Source: Apostichopus japonicus | Taxonomy: Eukaryota > Echinodermata > Holothuroidea > Aspidochirotida > Stichopodidae | Length of the DNA: 64,000 nucleotides | Reading direction: 5' to 3' | NCBI RefSeq assembly: GCF_037975245.1 | Contig: NC_092564.1 | Coordinates: 27,012,984 to 27,076,983, forward strand | Shown: positions 12,301-24,887 of the stretch, one piece after another | How positions within the stretch are numbered: the first letter of the stretch is position 1 | Layout: each line of letters begins with the position of its first letter | Program-made: the position numbers and the translations under genes | The notes under the pieces: generated by a model | The model's input: the letters and a program-made list of their open reading frames with translations, nothing else | Database searches by the model: none | What the model was told of the DNA's origin: nothing

Positions 12301-15300
12301 CAGCTGGATCAGAAATTTAAAGCAGACTGAATGGGCTATGCACATATAAATCTGCTGTGAACGTTTTGGATGTCTAAACATGTTAAATATTGTAATTGTA
12401 GCAAGTATTCACTCCAAGCATGTAGATGTAAGAAGATACTACCGTTAACCGGCTTAAAAGAAATAAATAAGTGCCGGGAAACGTCGCATATGCATCGACA
12501 TCTATGTTTATATTACATGTTGTGTATCGCGGCTGTATGCCTTTTTATATCTAGTACAATTCTTCACCACTTATCAAAGTTGCGATCTTTATGTTACAGT
12601 GTTCGATACGATAAAATATGTATTTATTTCTGAGCAAAACGTTCGGAGGTGAGGCTTTGCTGTCAACATTGTAAATGCTTATATGTCCCGTATGGTGCAA
12701 CACTCGGTCTCGAATACACGGGGGAAAAATTATGTGTTTATAAAACGTGCGGATTCAACGGGGAGGGATGCCTAAATATATGCATCAGAATATACCTTTG
12801 ACGTCTATAACTTCATTTTCATTTTCTATGGGAGGACCCCACACCCCACACATGGGTCGACGTGAAAGACCCCAGGAGCCACTCTCCCTCCAATATCTAG
12901 TGGAAGGTCGTTTTCTATTTATTTACCTTGTATCAAATCAAACAAAGTTATTGTAAAAGGCAACTAAACCTTTGACACACTTCACTCCGATACCGTCTAA
13001 GATTCGTTTTAAATCGTAATGAAAAACACATAAGAATTGGTCGACGACTCATGCATGCAGGCAAGAGATTGACCTCGGAGACACAAACAGTTAAGATAAA
13101 AAATTGGCAAATATATTAGATTATTTTCTCGCTTGTAAGATATAGTTGAACATCAGAACCTGCTGCATGTTTATTGATTTTGTGAAAATTAATTACGGTA
13201 TTCCGTAAAGAATCAATGTACTATCGTGGACAACTTGTATGTGGATTATCGACTACTTCGGTCTCGTTTCTATGCCGTTAAGCTATATACAATATAATTA
13301 TAATGTTAAATAATAACAAAAGTCTCGAAATTGTAACTTAAATAATGTGTTAGTAAAGTACGTATTATGTCACACAATGACGTACAGTAAAGGTTCTTCA
13401 ATCTCTTATACAGCATGCACGGAAACGTCACACTGACAGAAATTGCTGCTAACGGTCTTCAAGACAATTAATAGTGTTAAGAAGCAAATTAAGAAGATTG
13501 TTTTAGAGCTGTACCGATATGTTTTTAAAGTAACAATAGTTGCGTTTGCAACGCACCTGGAATTAAGTACATTACCGTGTTGTTCGATCAGTGACTTTAT
13601 ACCATAGCATGTGTTTAAACACCTCGAAAGAGTCTCTCACTTTTCAAGACAAACATCAACAATAATCATATAGCACAGAATATGCATCTTCGTTTAACTT
13701 CTTTATGTGAAAAAAAGGCTGTAACATTAGTGTAGTTTACTTGCTTCAAACTCAACGCTGATGTAACTGTGGAATTTAAACTAACTCACTATGAGTTACT
13801 CATAAAATCTAGCACTATAGATTTACACGAACTAGTTCAAAGCTACTGATCCAACCATGTAGAAGAATTCTTCTGACGATTCGATGATTATGACAATTGG
13901 AACAAACCATGATCACGATTTCATAAATGTTTGAAGTGGATCAGTGAGCCTTGCTTGCTATTTCATTTTTACATTGGTTAGCTGAAAATGTGGCTCATAA
14001 ACATTCCATACCTTGTCCCTCCACCCTCCAACTTCTCATTAGCTGATAGTATATTACATAGCACTTGTCATATCCTGCTTCTCACTAGCTGATAGGTTAT
14101 TACATAGCAGTTGTCATATCCTACTTCTCATTAGCTGATAGCATATTACACAGCGGTAGTCATATCCTACTTCTCATTAGCTGATAGTATATTACATAGT
14201 GGTTGTCATATCCTACTTCTCACTAGCTGGTAGCATATTACATAGCAGTTGTCATATCCTACTTCTCACTAGCTGATAGCATATTACACAGCGGTAGTCA
14301 TATCCTACTTCTCATTAGCTGATAGCATATTACATAGCGGTTGTCATATCCTGCTTCTCACTAGCTGATAGGTTATTACATAGCAGTTGTCATATCCTAC
14401 TTCTCACTAGCTGATAGCATATTACATAGCAGTTGTCATATCCTACTTCTCATTAGCTGATAGCATATTACACAGCGGTAGTCATATCCTACTTCTCATT
14501 AGCTGATAGCATATTACATAGCAGTTGTCATATCCTACTTCTCACTAGCTGATAGTATATTACATAGCAGTTGTCATATCCTACTTCTCATTAGCTGATA
14601 GTATATTACATAGCAGTTGTCATATCCTACTTCTCACTAGCTGATAGCATATTACACAGCGGTAGTCATATCCTACTTCTCACTAGCTGATAGTATATTA
14701 CATAGCAGTTGTCATATCCTACTTCTCACTAGCTGATAGCATATTACATAGCAGTTGTCATATCCTACTTCTCACTAGCTGATAGTATATTACATAGCAG
14801 TTGTCATATCCTACTTCTCACTAGCTGATAGTATATTACACAGCTAGCAGTTGTCATATCCTACTTCTTACTAGCTGATAGCATATTACACAGTAATTGT
14901 CATATCCTACTCCTCATTCTGTGGTTCGGTGGAGATATATCTGAGATTATTACTTTCAAATCTTAAGTCTTATATTTTGGTAAGCTACCGAATTGCAGCC
15001 TACAAACATTGGCTTTCTTCTTGTCCTTTTTGGCACTCAGTAACACAAATTCTAGGTGGATAACGAGTATATTAGCTGATCTGACGTATATAAACCTTTC
15101 CTACAGAGATTTACAGTCGCTTGGTTATACGACCCCATTTCCATGGAGAAGTAACGATAAACAACGACAGTTAAGTTGGTCAAGGGTGAACGCGTCGTGC
15201 ATCACATGTAAAACCTAATAGACTGTATCATTGTGCCTGTATATAAAACCAACCATTTTATGCGATCGAATTCAAGCGAAATGTGATCTTTTAAGAACCG

Positions 15301-15931
15301 TCGTCGACGTAGTACAAGATATCACTACGGCTACGCCAATTGTGACGCCACAAAATTCCAACAAACGCTATCGTTCCATGGTTTATGTGGTATTATTTCT
15401 TTATAAAGTTCCAATGATATTTCATATCTGTTATGGTATAATTTCTTGGAAACATAACATCATTAGATGTTAATTGTAATCACTATATAAATTCAGCAGA
15501 TGTTACGAATAAATAGCTGCATGTGTTACGACTTACCTAAGCGCCACATTACCCTCTCCCCAGAACGATAATACACTTGCGTAGGAGGCCGATGGGGCTG
15601 ATGCAACCAACACCATCGCCAAAGCTTCGTGCACAGTCATATTTAACAATATCGCTAACAGGAACCCAGCAAGCGGTTGAATTAGGGTTTGAAGAAATAG
15701 ACCTATGCATAGTCCTTTAGCAAGTCGTGTCTCTTTCCTCTGAAAGTCCTTCACTGATATTACGCAGCCGACTCCAAACATTGAGATTCCGCCACAGATG
15801 TGTGTTATAAGCTGAGTTAGTTTCTCCAGTTGGTATATGTCATTTAGATCCCATTCACTTGCTGTTTTACTCAACATTGAATAAAGATGAATACCCGTTA
15901 TATTTGGATCTCCTGACGGATCATACGCCAT
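8938..15931 (-). CDS. SLC10-family (sodium/bile acid cotransporter-like) membrane protein, 3 coding exons
   Basis: Spliced CDS on the minus strand: exons 15931-15537, 10024-9817 and 9345-8938, giving 336 residues plus stop. SLC10 proteins usually have about 350 residues and carry bile acids or steroid sulfates with Na+ across the plasma membrane. Several strongly hydrophobic segments are seen. Family landmarks in order are a first-helix GVGC motif (about residues 53-56), a Gln in FLQTLIQPLAG (residue 81), SASYASVLSFWGEGNVALS where the family has its GG...SN helix break, ISTALCIGLMPM matching the family's T..T.ALGMMP segment, then FIGFFSGF and the last crossover helix. Splice phases agree (2, then 0). 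Key Na+-site residues look changed: the family's ETGxQN motif reads AVGSVN here, with Ala 267 and Val 271 replacing Glu and Gln. Bile-acid transport is therefore not assured. The family call is firm; the subfamily and substrate are unknown. Confidence 0.8.
9817..10024 (-). CDS. SLC10-like gene, middle coding exon
   Basis: Encodes residues 132-201 (first codon split). The acceptor is CATTGCAG|T and the donor AGG|GTAAGT. It enters in phase 2, completing a Ser codon, and leaves in phase 0. The translation runs from VCIATISTALCIGLMPM through two hydrophobic stretches to MPKVAKYIAR, which lines up with the central part of SLC10A1/SLC10A2 as I recall it. The intron before it is 5.5 kb; the one after it is 471 bp. 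Confidence 0.8.
10191..10379. mobile_element. Possible short MITE with opposing G and C runs
   Basis: CAGAAAGGTCCGTAGCCGG on the left and CCTGGCTACGAGCCTG on the right share an inverted CGTAGCC(A/G)GG core. A 14-G run (10235-10248) and a 13-C run (10341-10353) lie inside. No target duplication was found, so the borders are uncertain. It is in the long SLC10-like intron. Confidence 0.3.
14030..14918 (+). repeat. 46-bp minisatellite, about 19 copies
   Basis: Unit built on CTTCTCACTAGCTGATAG, CATATTACATAGC and AGTTGTCATATCCTA. Copies are 46 bp with few changes. A distinct variant (CACAGCGGTAGTC instead of CATAGCAGTTGTC) occurs in copies 3, 6, 10 and 14, a spacing of three or four units. The array lies in the 5.5-kb intron of the SLC10-like gene. 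Confidence 0.9.
15537..15931 (-). CDS. SLC10-like gene, first recognised coding exon
   Basis: Encodes residues 1-131: the extracellular N-terminus with a possible N-glycosylation site (NIT), then the first helices through SFWGEGNVAL. The donor is AG|GTAAGT and leaves phase 2. I chose the ATG at 15931 because it has A at -3 and G at +4 and gives a family-typical length. The frame stays open upstream to about 16013 without another ATG and then meets a TAG. If an upstream exon splices in here, the N-terminus would be longer; the possible acceptors there have poor pyrimidine tracts. Confidence 0.75.
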
Positions 15932-17048
15932 CTTGATTATCTCTTTGAATCCTTCACAAAGTAGGCTAATAGTTAATGTCACAAATCTCTGTTCTCTGTC
16001 CAAGTTGACGTGCTTTAATGTTAACTATAATCACAGATTGTATGACTTGACTGCACCATTACAATATGGTTCTCAACACGACATACACCTGCACTGCTAA
16101 CACGAAGTAAGTTCGGATATATCCCGGGAAAACAAAATAAACTAACTGCATGTATAGTATTATTTTACACCAACTTCAATAATGAGCGAAATTTGTCCGC
16201 AATAATAACTACAAATTATGAATATTCTCAAGATGTTATACCGGTACAAGACGAATTTATTCACAAGATGAAGGTTACAAAATATGTTAGCATCTGGCTT
16301 TGTTCTTTTTCTCCTGGAAAATACTGCTTCCGTAAATAATTTGAAGAGAATTGAAAAACCCTTAAATAAGGGTGAAATCGACGTATAGTTCTTCTTCGTG
16401 TGTCCTCATCGATGCAGACTACACACTTGCTACACTTTTATCAATACAAATAAAACTAGCGGTGATGTACAAACAAAAAGACGTCTTTATAAAATCCATC
16501 GATATTTTCAAGTTTACGTCCTTGTCGATGCTATTGCTCAGGTCACGTTAAAAAGAACTGTTTAATTAACTCGACGCCATTGGTTAACTTAAATAAAGAT
16601 ATTTGATGTCTAGTCTGTTACAAATTTGCTTATTGTTATGCTGTGTGCTGTATTATCACGAATCTGGAAGCTATGGTATAGATGTCTACCTCCACGTCCA
16701 ACTAAAACGGTGTAATGAGACGACGAAAGAAGAGCAGGTCTGAAAATACAGCTCTGGTAGGCATATACCAGCCAAACAACAGGTTCTGAATAACATGCAG
16801 GTATCAATATGGACTGTACATGGCTACTTCTGCAACAAATGTACCATATCGTTAAAAGTGGATATCCAGGTAACGGGCAATGTAAAATTTATATTGAAGA
16901 GAACAAGTGTTACACTGTTAATGAAAACGGCCACCTATTGTCCTTAAATCCAGATATACGGTGAACTATATTGACCGGATATACATTCTGCGTTACCGTA
17001 CTGCATGAAAGTGGGTCACAGCAGATCGTCTGTGATGTCACCAGGGCT

Positions 17049-17704
17049 CAAGGGCGGCGGAACCGGGGGGGCACAGGGGGCACGTGCCCCCCCCCACTTT
17101 TCCTCAGGTTAAAAATGTGCCCTTTTTCTACATAAAAATTTAGGTGTCTCAAGTTAGCAAGAGGCCAGGGAACCAGAATGAACACTCGGGAAGGGCCGTT
17201 TCCGGCCATCTGAGGGGTTTGTAAAACCAAAAATTTCCTGTACGCTCCGCGCCAATCGATGGTGGCGCTCCGCTCAGATAGTCGTGCATATAACTTTGCA
17301 AATCCTGGCTACGCCCCTGACTTTTAATGAATTTCTGTGGGTCAATCTCAAAGCTATTTCGAATGGAAAAAAAATGTTAATATATTAACAAAGAATAAAC
17401 TCTAATTCGGAAGATTCCTACATTAGCAACTAGCATGATTTCACCTCATTTTGTCTCAAAAGAAAACTTGTTCATTGTTTCCCAATTTGCACATTGGATA
17501 TTGCAGTGCTAGTATGCATATTTTCTTTGTGGGGGGGGGGGGGGGCGTTGATGGAGTGATGTGTATACGCAAATAAGATAATACAATAAGATTTATAAAG
17601 GGTACTAAATATAAGGCTGCATCAGTCCAATCGAATTTCTGCAAAGTGCCCTTTGATGTCGGTGCCCCCCCCCCCCCAGATTAAAAGTGCTTCCGCCGCC
17701 CTTG
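17049..17704. mobile_element. hAT-like non-autonomous transposon with 8-bp target duplication
   Basis: Terminal inverted repeats CAAGGGCGGCGGAA at both ends (the right end reads TTCCGCCGCCCTTG). They are flanked by a perfect 8-bp direct repeat, CCAGGGCT, at 17041-17048 and 17705-17712. TIRs starting CA and 8-bp duplications are hallmarks of the hAT superfamily. The element is 656 bp. Its ends carry opposing G and C runs, and its interior at about 17185-17275 is shared with the element at 50241. A further terminus-like motif, TCCTGGCTACGCCCCTG (17303-17319), lies inside and may mark a nested or rearranged piece. No transposase frame survives. Confidence 0.75.
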
Positions 17705-18329
17705 CCAGGGCTAATGTGATTCAAAAGCTTTACATGGACAGTCATATTGTTGATTTATCTTTGAAACATGATACATTTATAATGTTTGTTCTAGCTGTCA
17801 ATGTTATCTGTAATTAGAGTTTTATTCTTCACTCTTTTTTTATAGAAATACTACACTTTCCTCTGTGTATAAATAATTGACATCACCTAATGAAGAATAA
17901 CATTTTCAGTTCAATGGCCCTGGTGACGTCATTCACTCTGCTGTTGTCAGATGCATCCCAAAATAACAGCAAAATCATATTTGAAAAATTCATATCTTCG
18001 CAACACAAATACTATGAGGGTCAGGTTTTGACCTAAAAATGCAGAACCCTCCAGCCATTTTTGATGAGCAATCCGCTTTAGCCACTGGAAGATCCCTTTA
18101 AGTTTCCCTTTATTTAAATGTGATAGAATGATCATAACAGATCATTGCATACAATGAGACCAACGGTTGCTTTTCAATAGTACTTTTTAATATTTTGGGT
18201 GTAATTACATCACGAGTGGCGGTTCATCTCAGAGTGGCTGAACAAATGCATAGTGATGTCCATTGTGATAAAGATATGCAAGGGGTAGCCTTATAATGCA
18301 CCGTAGCATGACAACATTTATACAGTAGG

Positions 18330-18690
18330 TAGTCATGCGTCACATATCCTGATACTACAGTACAGTTACACTCTGTTAAGTACGGTACCAGTTACATGGC
18401 TCTCGAGACCAGTCATGTATCACACCGTCTAAATACTTCGTTACAACGATCATCACATATCCTGACATACAGTCATACACAATATCCTCGATGCTCCAGT
18501 ACAGTCATGTTAACATCCTCCCAGTACAGTCATGAGTGAAATATCCTGATACAACAGTACAGTTAAGTACGGTAACATAACATGGCACTCGAGACCAGTC
18601 ATGTATCACACATCTAAATACTTCGTTACAGTCGTGCATTTCAGTTCCTGACATACAGTCATACACAATATCCCCGATGCGCCAGTGTTG
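18330..18690 (+). repeat. Tandem duplication of about 160-190 bp with CAGTACAGTCATG submotifs
   Basis: Two direct copies (about 18332-18502 and 18527-18685) share ATATCCTGATAC, CTCGAGACCAGTCATGTATC, CTAAATACTTCGTTAC and CATACAGTCATACACAATAT in the same order. Short CAGTACAGTCATG pieces link them. Confidence 0.75.
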
Positions 18691-21019
18691 ACGTGCGATA
18701 TGTTTAGCATGACATATTATTCAAGAATTGACAGGTTTTAATGACTTTCCCAGAAATAATATGTTTAATCATTCCAGTTTATTCGGTCACTACACGTTAC
18801 GGATAAACAATCAGTGGTTTCTGACTATAAACAGTGACACTCTTTAAGGCAGTTAGTGTTACATATAATTATAGGAGAGAGTATTATCTGGCATAAATTC
18901 ATTGCATTCAATTCACTTTTTATTTTAGTACACATGAACTGTTACTTTTGTCATTACATTTGTCATTATGTAATACGAGTGCAGCATCATGAGTATACAA
19001 GTACAATTCCCTTTGGTCTGAGGACAATAGCATGCGAGTACAATGTGTTCTAAGCCCGAGAACTAGCAATTAATCCTGTCTAATTATTTATAAAGGGGGA
19101 CGTCTCGCTAAAGCCTGGTTTCTTCGATTCTCAACCACCTTCTTGTGTTAATGTGTATATATACCATCGTACCATTTCATATTGTGTGGAAGTATATTCC
19201 CAAACTCAAAGAAACTTATCAAGCTCAAACCAGCGTGTCCATTATTAAGTTGCTAAGATTTACTTTTAAGATTTACTTATTATTTTAATAATTACGTTTT
19301 GATTGATATTGACTGATTTTGACATTGTATATCTCATACAAAATGTTTAACAAGCTCAACCACACCTTATAATTTGTTCAACACGCATGGAGCTACTTAG
19401 CAGATCAACATGTGTTTAAGAATTTCAATAGCTCAAAGATATCACGGGGCACTTGTCAAATATTTGCTTCTATAAACTATAGGTTTTTCTCGTTCAAGAG
19501 CAATGTTCTCCGTGTTTGCTGTTTACATTTAGTACAACCCCCCATGATGATTGTCTCGCAAACAATATTTGGAATGGTTAGTATATTCTAGGTAAATTCC
19601 CCAAAATAAGTTAACTCTTTATTAGAAAACTTCAGTTAATACTTTATTCCCACATGAAATTATTTACGCAGATGTTATCGCCCGCAAATGGACTGAGAAG
19701 AATAGAAAAGAAAGGACAATTTCTATGTAAAATATATAAATTGACGGTAGATGTTTCTCTATTCCTCTCAATATATCATACTGGACAATTATTACGTACA
19801 CTAACAACTTTCATTTATTGACAAAAGTTGATCATTCTTGTCGACGATATGGAAATTATGTACTTGTTTTTGCAAGAGGTTTTCCCTTCTATTATATTCC
19901 TTACTTTCTGCAGTCGAGTAGGTAACATTGATTTCTCATTTGCTGATATTATCTTCACGTCCTCATTAACGGAATGCGTTAAAGTGTGTGTTATGAAGCA
20001 CATTCCATGATTTGCATATAACCAATCCAAACCTGCATAATTATTGTTAAAGCAATGAATAACTTATAAACGCTTATTTAAAGCAAATATATGCGCTGAA
20101 ACTTTGAATACTATAACTTATAGGCCTACATGCCTACTGAATCTTAAATATTTATAGCTCAAATGAATTTCCTTTTAATTGAGATCACCATAACTCTGGG
20201 TCGAGAGCACTGAGTCTCTTAAATTTCACTAATACTTGTTTGCTGTTTTGTTCTGAATCTCCCAAGTTTCAACAAATTGTTCATGACTTTCTCTCGCTCC
20301 TTTCACAGTATGTTAAGGATATCGTCACTTACAGTTACATACATAGAGTGAATGTTAATCATTTTAATAAATTACATTAAACTTGATATTTCGTATTCAT
20401 AAAAGTGCCTTTTTTTTTGTCTTTATGAAATATTAGAATAATACCTATTGTTTACTAGAGTATTGGCAGTGATTAGTCATAAACACTTGACACTTCCCTT
20501 CGGACCAGAGTTGCCAATTGAGGGCGCCGAAGCGCTAATTGTCTTTCAGAAAAGTTGCTGGCTTCTGGCAGATTGGTTCATTCAAGACATACGCCACCTT
20601 TTATTTGAAATGTATTGTTTCAAATATATGGTGAGACGAGGTACAGTAGATATGACAGGGCCGCAACCCCGTATACTTGTAGTCCGAATAAAATCAAGGG
20701 CCGCTCAGCCCCCCCCCCCCCTCCCCAGCTCCCACTGGCAGACAGAACATAGTTTAGGGCTACAATACATACATGTATAACATGCATGTACAGTAATACA
20801 TAAACTGTTGAAAAAGTTAAGTTGCAAAGCACCATTTTGTATCTAAGTTTGGTACCTTCCAGTGTACCAAAATTTCCAATTGGAGGGTTAACCCCTCCGA
20901 TTACACCCCTCCGCATGACGAAATCATCACTGAATACCTTTGCCACATCATAAAAAATGGTGGTTGCGAGCATGGGACATTATATACCACTGAAATACCT
21001 GAATGAATGAGGTATCACA

Positions 21020-21690
21020 CATTTCGCCGAGGTAAGTAAATGAGGTATATGGGGTACCACTGACATAACGTAGCCATACCCTGTACCTGACTATATCAAT
21101 GGAGTAATGTAGATACTCTGTACCTGATATCAATGGCATTAATGATATCAGTGAGGTAATACATTGTAACCTGACTAACTGATATCAATGAGGTAATGTA
21201 GCTAATCTGTACCTGCATTATTAACTGAGGCATCAATGATCATTGAGGTAATGTTGGAGCTACCTTATATCTGACTAACTGAGGCATTAATGATATCATT
21301 GAAGTAATGTGGCAGCTACCTTGTATCTGACTAGCTGAGGCATTAATGATACAACTGAGGTAACATAGCTACCCTGTACCTGAACGACTAACTGAGGCAT
21401 GAATGATATCAGTGAGGTGATGTAGCAGCTACCTTATATCTGACTAACTGAGGCATTAATGATATCAGTAAGGTTATGTAGCTACCCTGTAACTGAATAA
21501 CTGATACCAATGAGGTAACATAGCTACCCTGTACCTGACGGACTAACTGAGGCATCAATGATATCAGTGAGGTAATGTAACAGCTACCTTGTATCTGACT
21601 AACTGAGACATTAATGATACCAGTGAGGTAATGTAGCTACCCTTTACCAGAACTAGTAATGATACCACTGAGGTAACATAGCTATCATAT
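21020..21690 (+). repeat. Irregular minisatellite, units of roughly 55-60 bp
   Basis: Repeated modules GACTAACTGAGGCATTAATG, ATATCAGTGAGGTAATGTAG and CTACCCTGTACCTGA recur about ten times with length variation; some copies lack a module. It is intergenic between the two genes. Confidence 0.8.
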
Positions 21691-22921
21691 TATATATTAT
21701 ACGTATTTATGTATACTGCACTCTGTCAATATGCCCCGCAGCAAAGATATCTCTCTTTCCCAGGCATTTGTGATGTATATATCTATCTAATGTTTGGGAT
21801 AGACACGGGAGATTGAAATCAACAGAGATCAATGTTTGGCTTCATAAATGTTGCTAAATATCGCACAATTATACTGGTAATAGTCTAAACTTTCATTTAT
21901 CAGAATTCTATCCTTATTTCGGGTTTATTTATAGGTAAGTATTTCGGATTAACATGTTTCAAAATCTGAGATATTATAAATCTGAGATGTAACATTTGAC
22001 AAATGTATTATAAACAAAACGTAACGTATAAGCTTAAAGGATATGCTATACCACATCTGACATGTGGTATGATAAGAGTACGTTTCCAAATGTTTGCTTA
22101 ATGTTCATATTTGTTTTGAAAAATAACATAAATTTCCAATATTTCATATCAGGTGATGTAACTGCAAATCTAACAGTAAATGTCTTTTTTTTCCCTTCAA
22201 ATTATGAAACGATTGTCTCCGATTTGTTTTTATAAAAATAGGCCTTACACATTCAAAATGTAAAAACTGAAGTCACATCCCTCCTATTGACAAACCTCAC
22301 TCACCCTTCAATTTTAACGACAAGCATTCAATCATAACAACTTACCTTTTTACAGGTATAGGTGATCTTGGAAATCATTATTATTATATTAACGATTTGC
22401 CTGTTTTTACCGTTTTATGCTGTTGTTATCATTTCAATTACTAATATGATACAGGTATTCCTACAGGTTTTCTCAGTCTGTGAACTTATGTATGACATCT
22501 TCTCCACAGAAGTAAGTTATCGAAAACACTTACCTAGTTTTAGATCCAATTGAACTGTTTTCGACTAATTTTAGAACCCCTATTTTAGTATTTCCTATTT
22601 AAGAATATGCCTGTTTTTGAAAGAAAATAATCGATTTCCTGAAGTCCCGCAGGGGTTTTCTTGAACTATAATTAGTTTGTTCCTATAAATTGCATTCTAT
22701 TTAACGGTAAGTCTTAAAACTCCTTTTCAGGATTGCAATGAAACTTCATGGACAATATGACAAACATTCTAACATATAGGCTATATAGGATTTGGGTGGG
22801 TAAAGTAAAAGGCATCGTAAAATTTGGGAGAACGAATCAGTTGATCAGATGACGCCACTGGTCGCAACATATAGTATCCACCATAGCCAATAGGTTAGGA
22901 CGTTCACATGAAGACCGATGC

Positions 22922-22937
22922 GGGGGGGGGGGGGGGG
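22922..22937. repeat. Poly-G run of 16
   Basis: Flanked by CCGATGC and TCGGG. A transposon-end-like GACGCCACTG lies 60 bp upstream at about 22852-22861, so this may belong to a further degraded element. Confidence 0.8.
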
Positions 22938-24639
22938 TCGGGAAAGTGTAAACCCGGCGATGGGTGGTAAGAATTTTGAGAGTATACGTAAAGGCATGAA
23001 ATATGTTCATCATTAAAATTGTGAAATATATAAAATGTTGAGACAAAGATTTGATCAGGACTAGACGAGCTTGGGAGTATGCCAGCACCATTCCCGAGTG
23101 AAAAACTCACATGCGCAGTTAGAAACCCCTGTTTGTTTTTATGTTCCTATACAGACTATAAGGAAGTGGTTGGCATCTTTCTTGGTGTTTTTTTTCTTCT
23201 CGTTAATGAGCCTTTTAAAATCGGAGGCGCCAGCTCTTATGCCTGAGTCTATATATAGTATTTATACCGTTGCTTCATTTCCGATATAAGATATTTAGTA
23301 CTAAAAATAACACTTTTGTTTTAATGTCTCTTCGGTATACATGACTGCCAAACTTACTGCTACATGTATAATGCAACGGAGCAATTTAATGCCTGCATGG
23401 ACTATTTAGTTTCCAGAATAACAAATTTCTTGTAATTGAGTAAAATCCTCTATTTCATTAAAGGTCAGCGTGACTGATCATGATTAGAGGGTTTATATAT
23501 AGTTCTTCAGTTCCGAGAAATCACCGAGTTGGCTAATTATCAGTACTTGTTAAATTCCGTCTCAACATTTATGATCTGCAGGTTGATCACGACAGAACGT
23601 TATAAATTTCTTTGCTCTTGGCATTTTGATTTATTATACACCGAAACTACAAACTCTTTCGAAGAAGTCCTCTACGCATTCACACTATTACATAAAATAG
23701 ACCCTACTATTGCTGGAGGTGCATTAAATCGCAAAGATATATGAATATTTTAGTTTATAGTGAGTTAGATTTGGAAAGATTTAGATTTCTTTTACAAAAT
23801 TTGAGACTAAACATAAACAATACATTTATTTTCTACATCGGTAGCGTGATAATTGTATTTAAATTTCGTCCTAACGTTGGAGATCAATAATTATTCCTAA
23901 TCGGTCGAATCGATTGATTGATCGGAACATCAAGTAGTCCAAAAATTTGAGACCACAACATGACAATTAAATCTGGTTCAGTCTTTTGAAGCATTAATTC
24001 CGGTTAACCAAAACGAAAGTTAAGTAACCGACGAGTTACGGTATAGTGTTCTTAAAGCACATGTATTATGTAATGATAGATGGATAATAATTTGGTAACT
24101 TGAAAAAGTGCTCCAATGTATATTTACATATTTATAGTTGTAAATTTAGTTCATTTTATTTCAACTTCGTATTAAATATTTCATCTGCTGTAACCATATG
24201 AGAAACCAACTTCCTTCAACTAAGAGGGAAACCAATGGTGAGGCTGACATCTTCAATTTAACTCCCAGTAACCTAATCCATCACGCAAAGAAAATGTGCA
24301 GAAACTGTTCCATGTATTAGACCTTTGGTGTCGTTGTCGATTATACTCATATACCAAGCAAAAACTACAACACCCCACCGATTCACTCAGAGATTACAGA
24401 TTACCGATGCTACCGATTTTATAGCATGATCCAGTTTTATTTTGGTACACAACCTTAAAATTTACAGTAGTAACTGTATTCTCTCTGTGTATCGGGTGAA
24501 CACGCACACATTAAATACACTGCTCAAGATGGTCTATAATGACACATGTAACACCTAACACACACGTACACACACACATTACATATACTATATAGATAGA
24601 GGGAGCTATATAGGGGGATATATATATATATTATATATA

Positions 24640-24745
24640 TATATAGTATAACTGATCCAACTACTACTAGAACAACTACTAGTGTTCTACTAGACCAACT
24701 ACTAGAACAACTACTAGTGTTCCACTAGTCTCAACTAGTCTCAAC
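24640..24745 (+). repeat. Short tandem repeat of CAACTACTAGAACAACTACTAG
   Basis: A unit of about 36 bp (ACCAACTACTAGAACAACTA followed by CTAGTGTTC) occurs nearly twice, then CTCAACTAGT repeats. CTAGT palindromes are frequent. Confidence 0.6.
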
Positions 24746-24813
24746 ATATATTTCGCTCTGTCCACCGGACATAGAGCACTCTGCGCCAAGATAGACGCCA
24801 ACCAACCAACTTA

Positions 24814-24824
<11 letters not shown>

Positions 24825-24883
<59 letters not shown>
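24825..24883. repeat. (AT)n microsatellite
   Basis: Nearly pure TA dinucleotide run of about 55 bp. The apparent reading frames through it (Tyr-Ile repeats) are artefacts. Confidence 0.9.

Positions 24884-24887
<4 letters not shown>

Larger units (their letters stand above)
10025..15536 (-). other. Long intron of the SLC10-like gene
   Basis: Donor GTAAGT and acceptor TTGCAG. It contains a possible MITE (10191-10379), a poly-G run (11326-11336) and the 46-bp minisatellite (14030-14918). Reading frames on either strand at 15009-15473 show no recognisable domain. Confidence 0.65.

Noticed and set aside
14030-14918. CRISPR array
   Set aside because: The repeats are contiguous 46-bp units without unique spacers, in a eukaryotic intron; it is a minisatellite.
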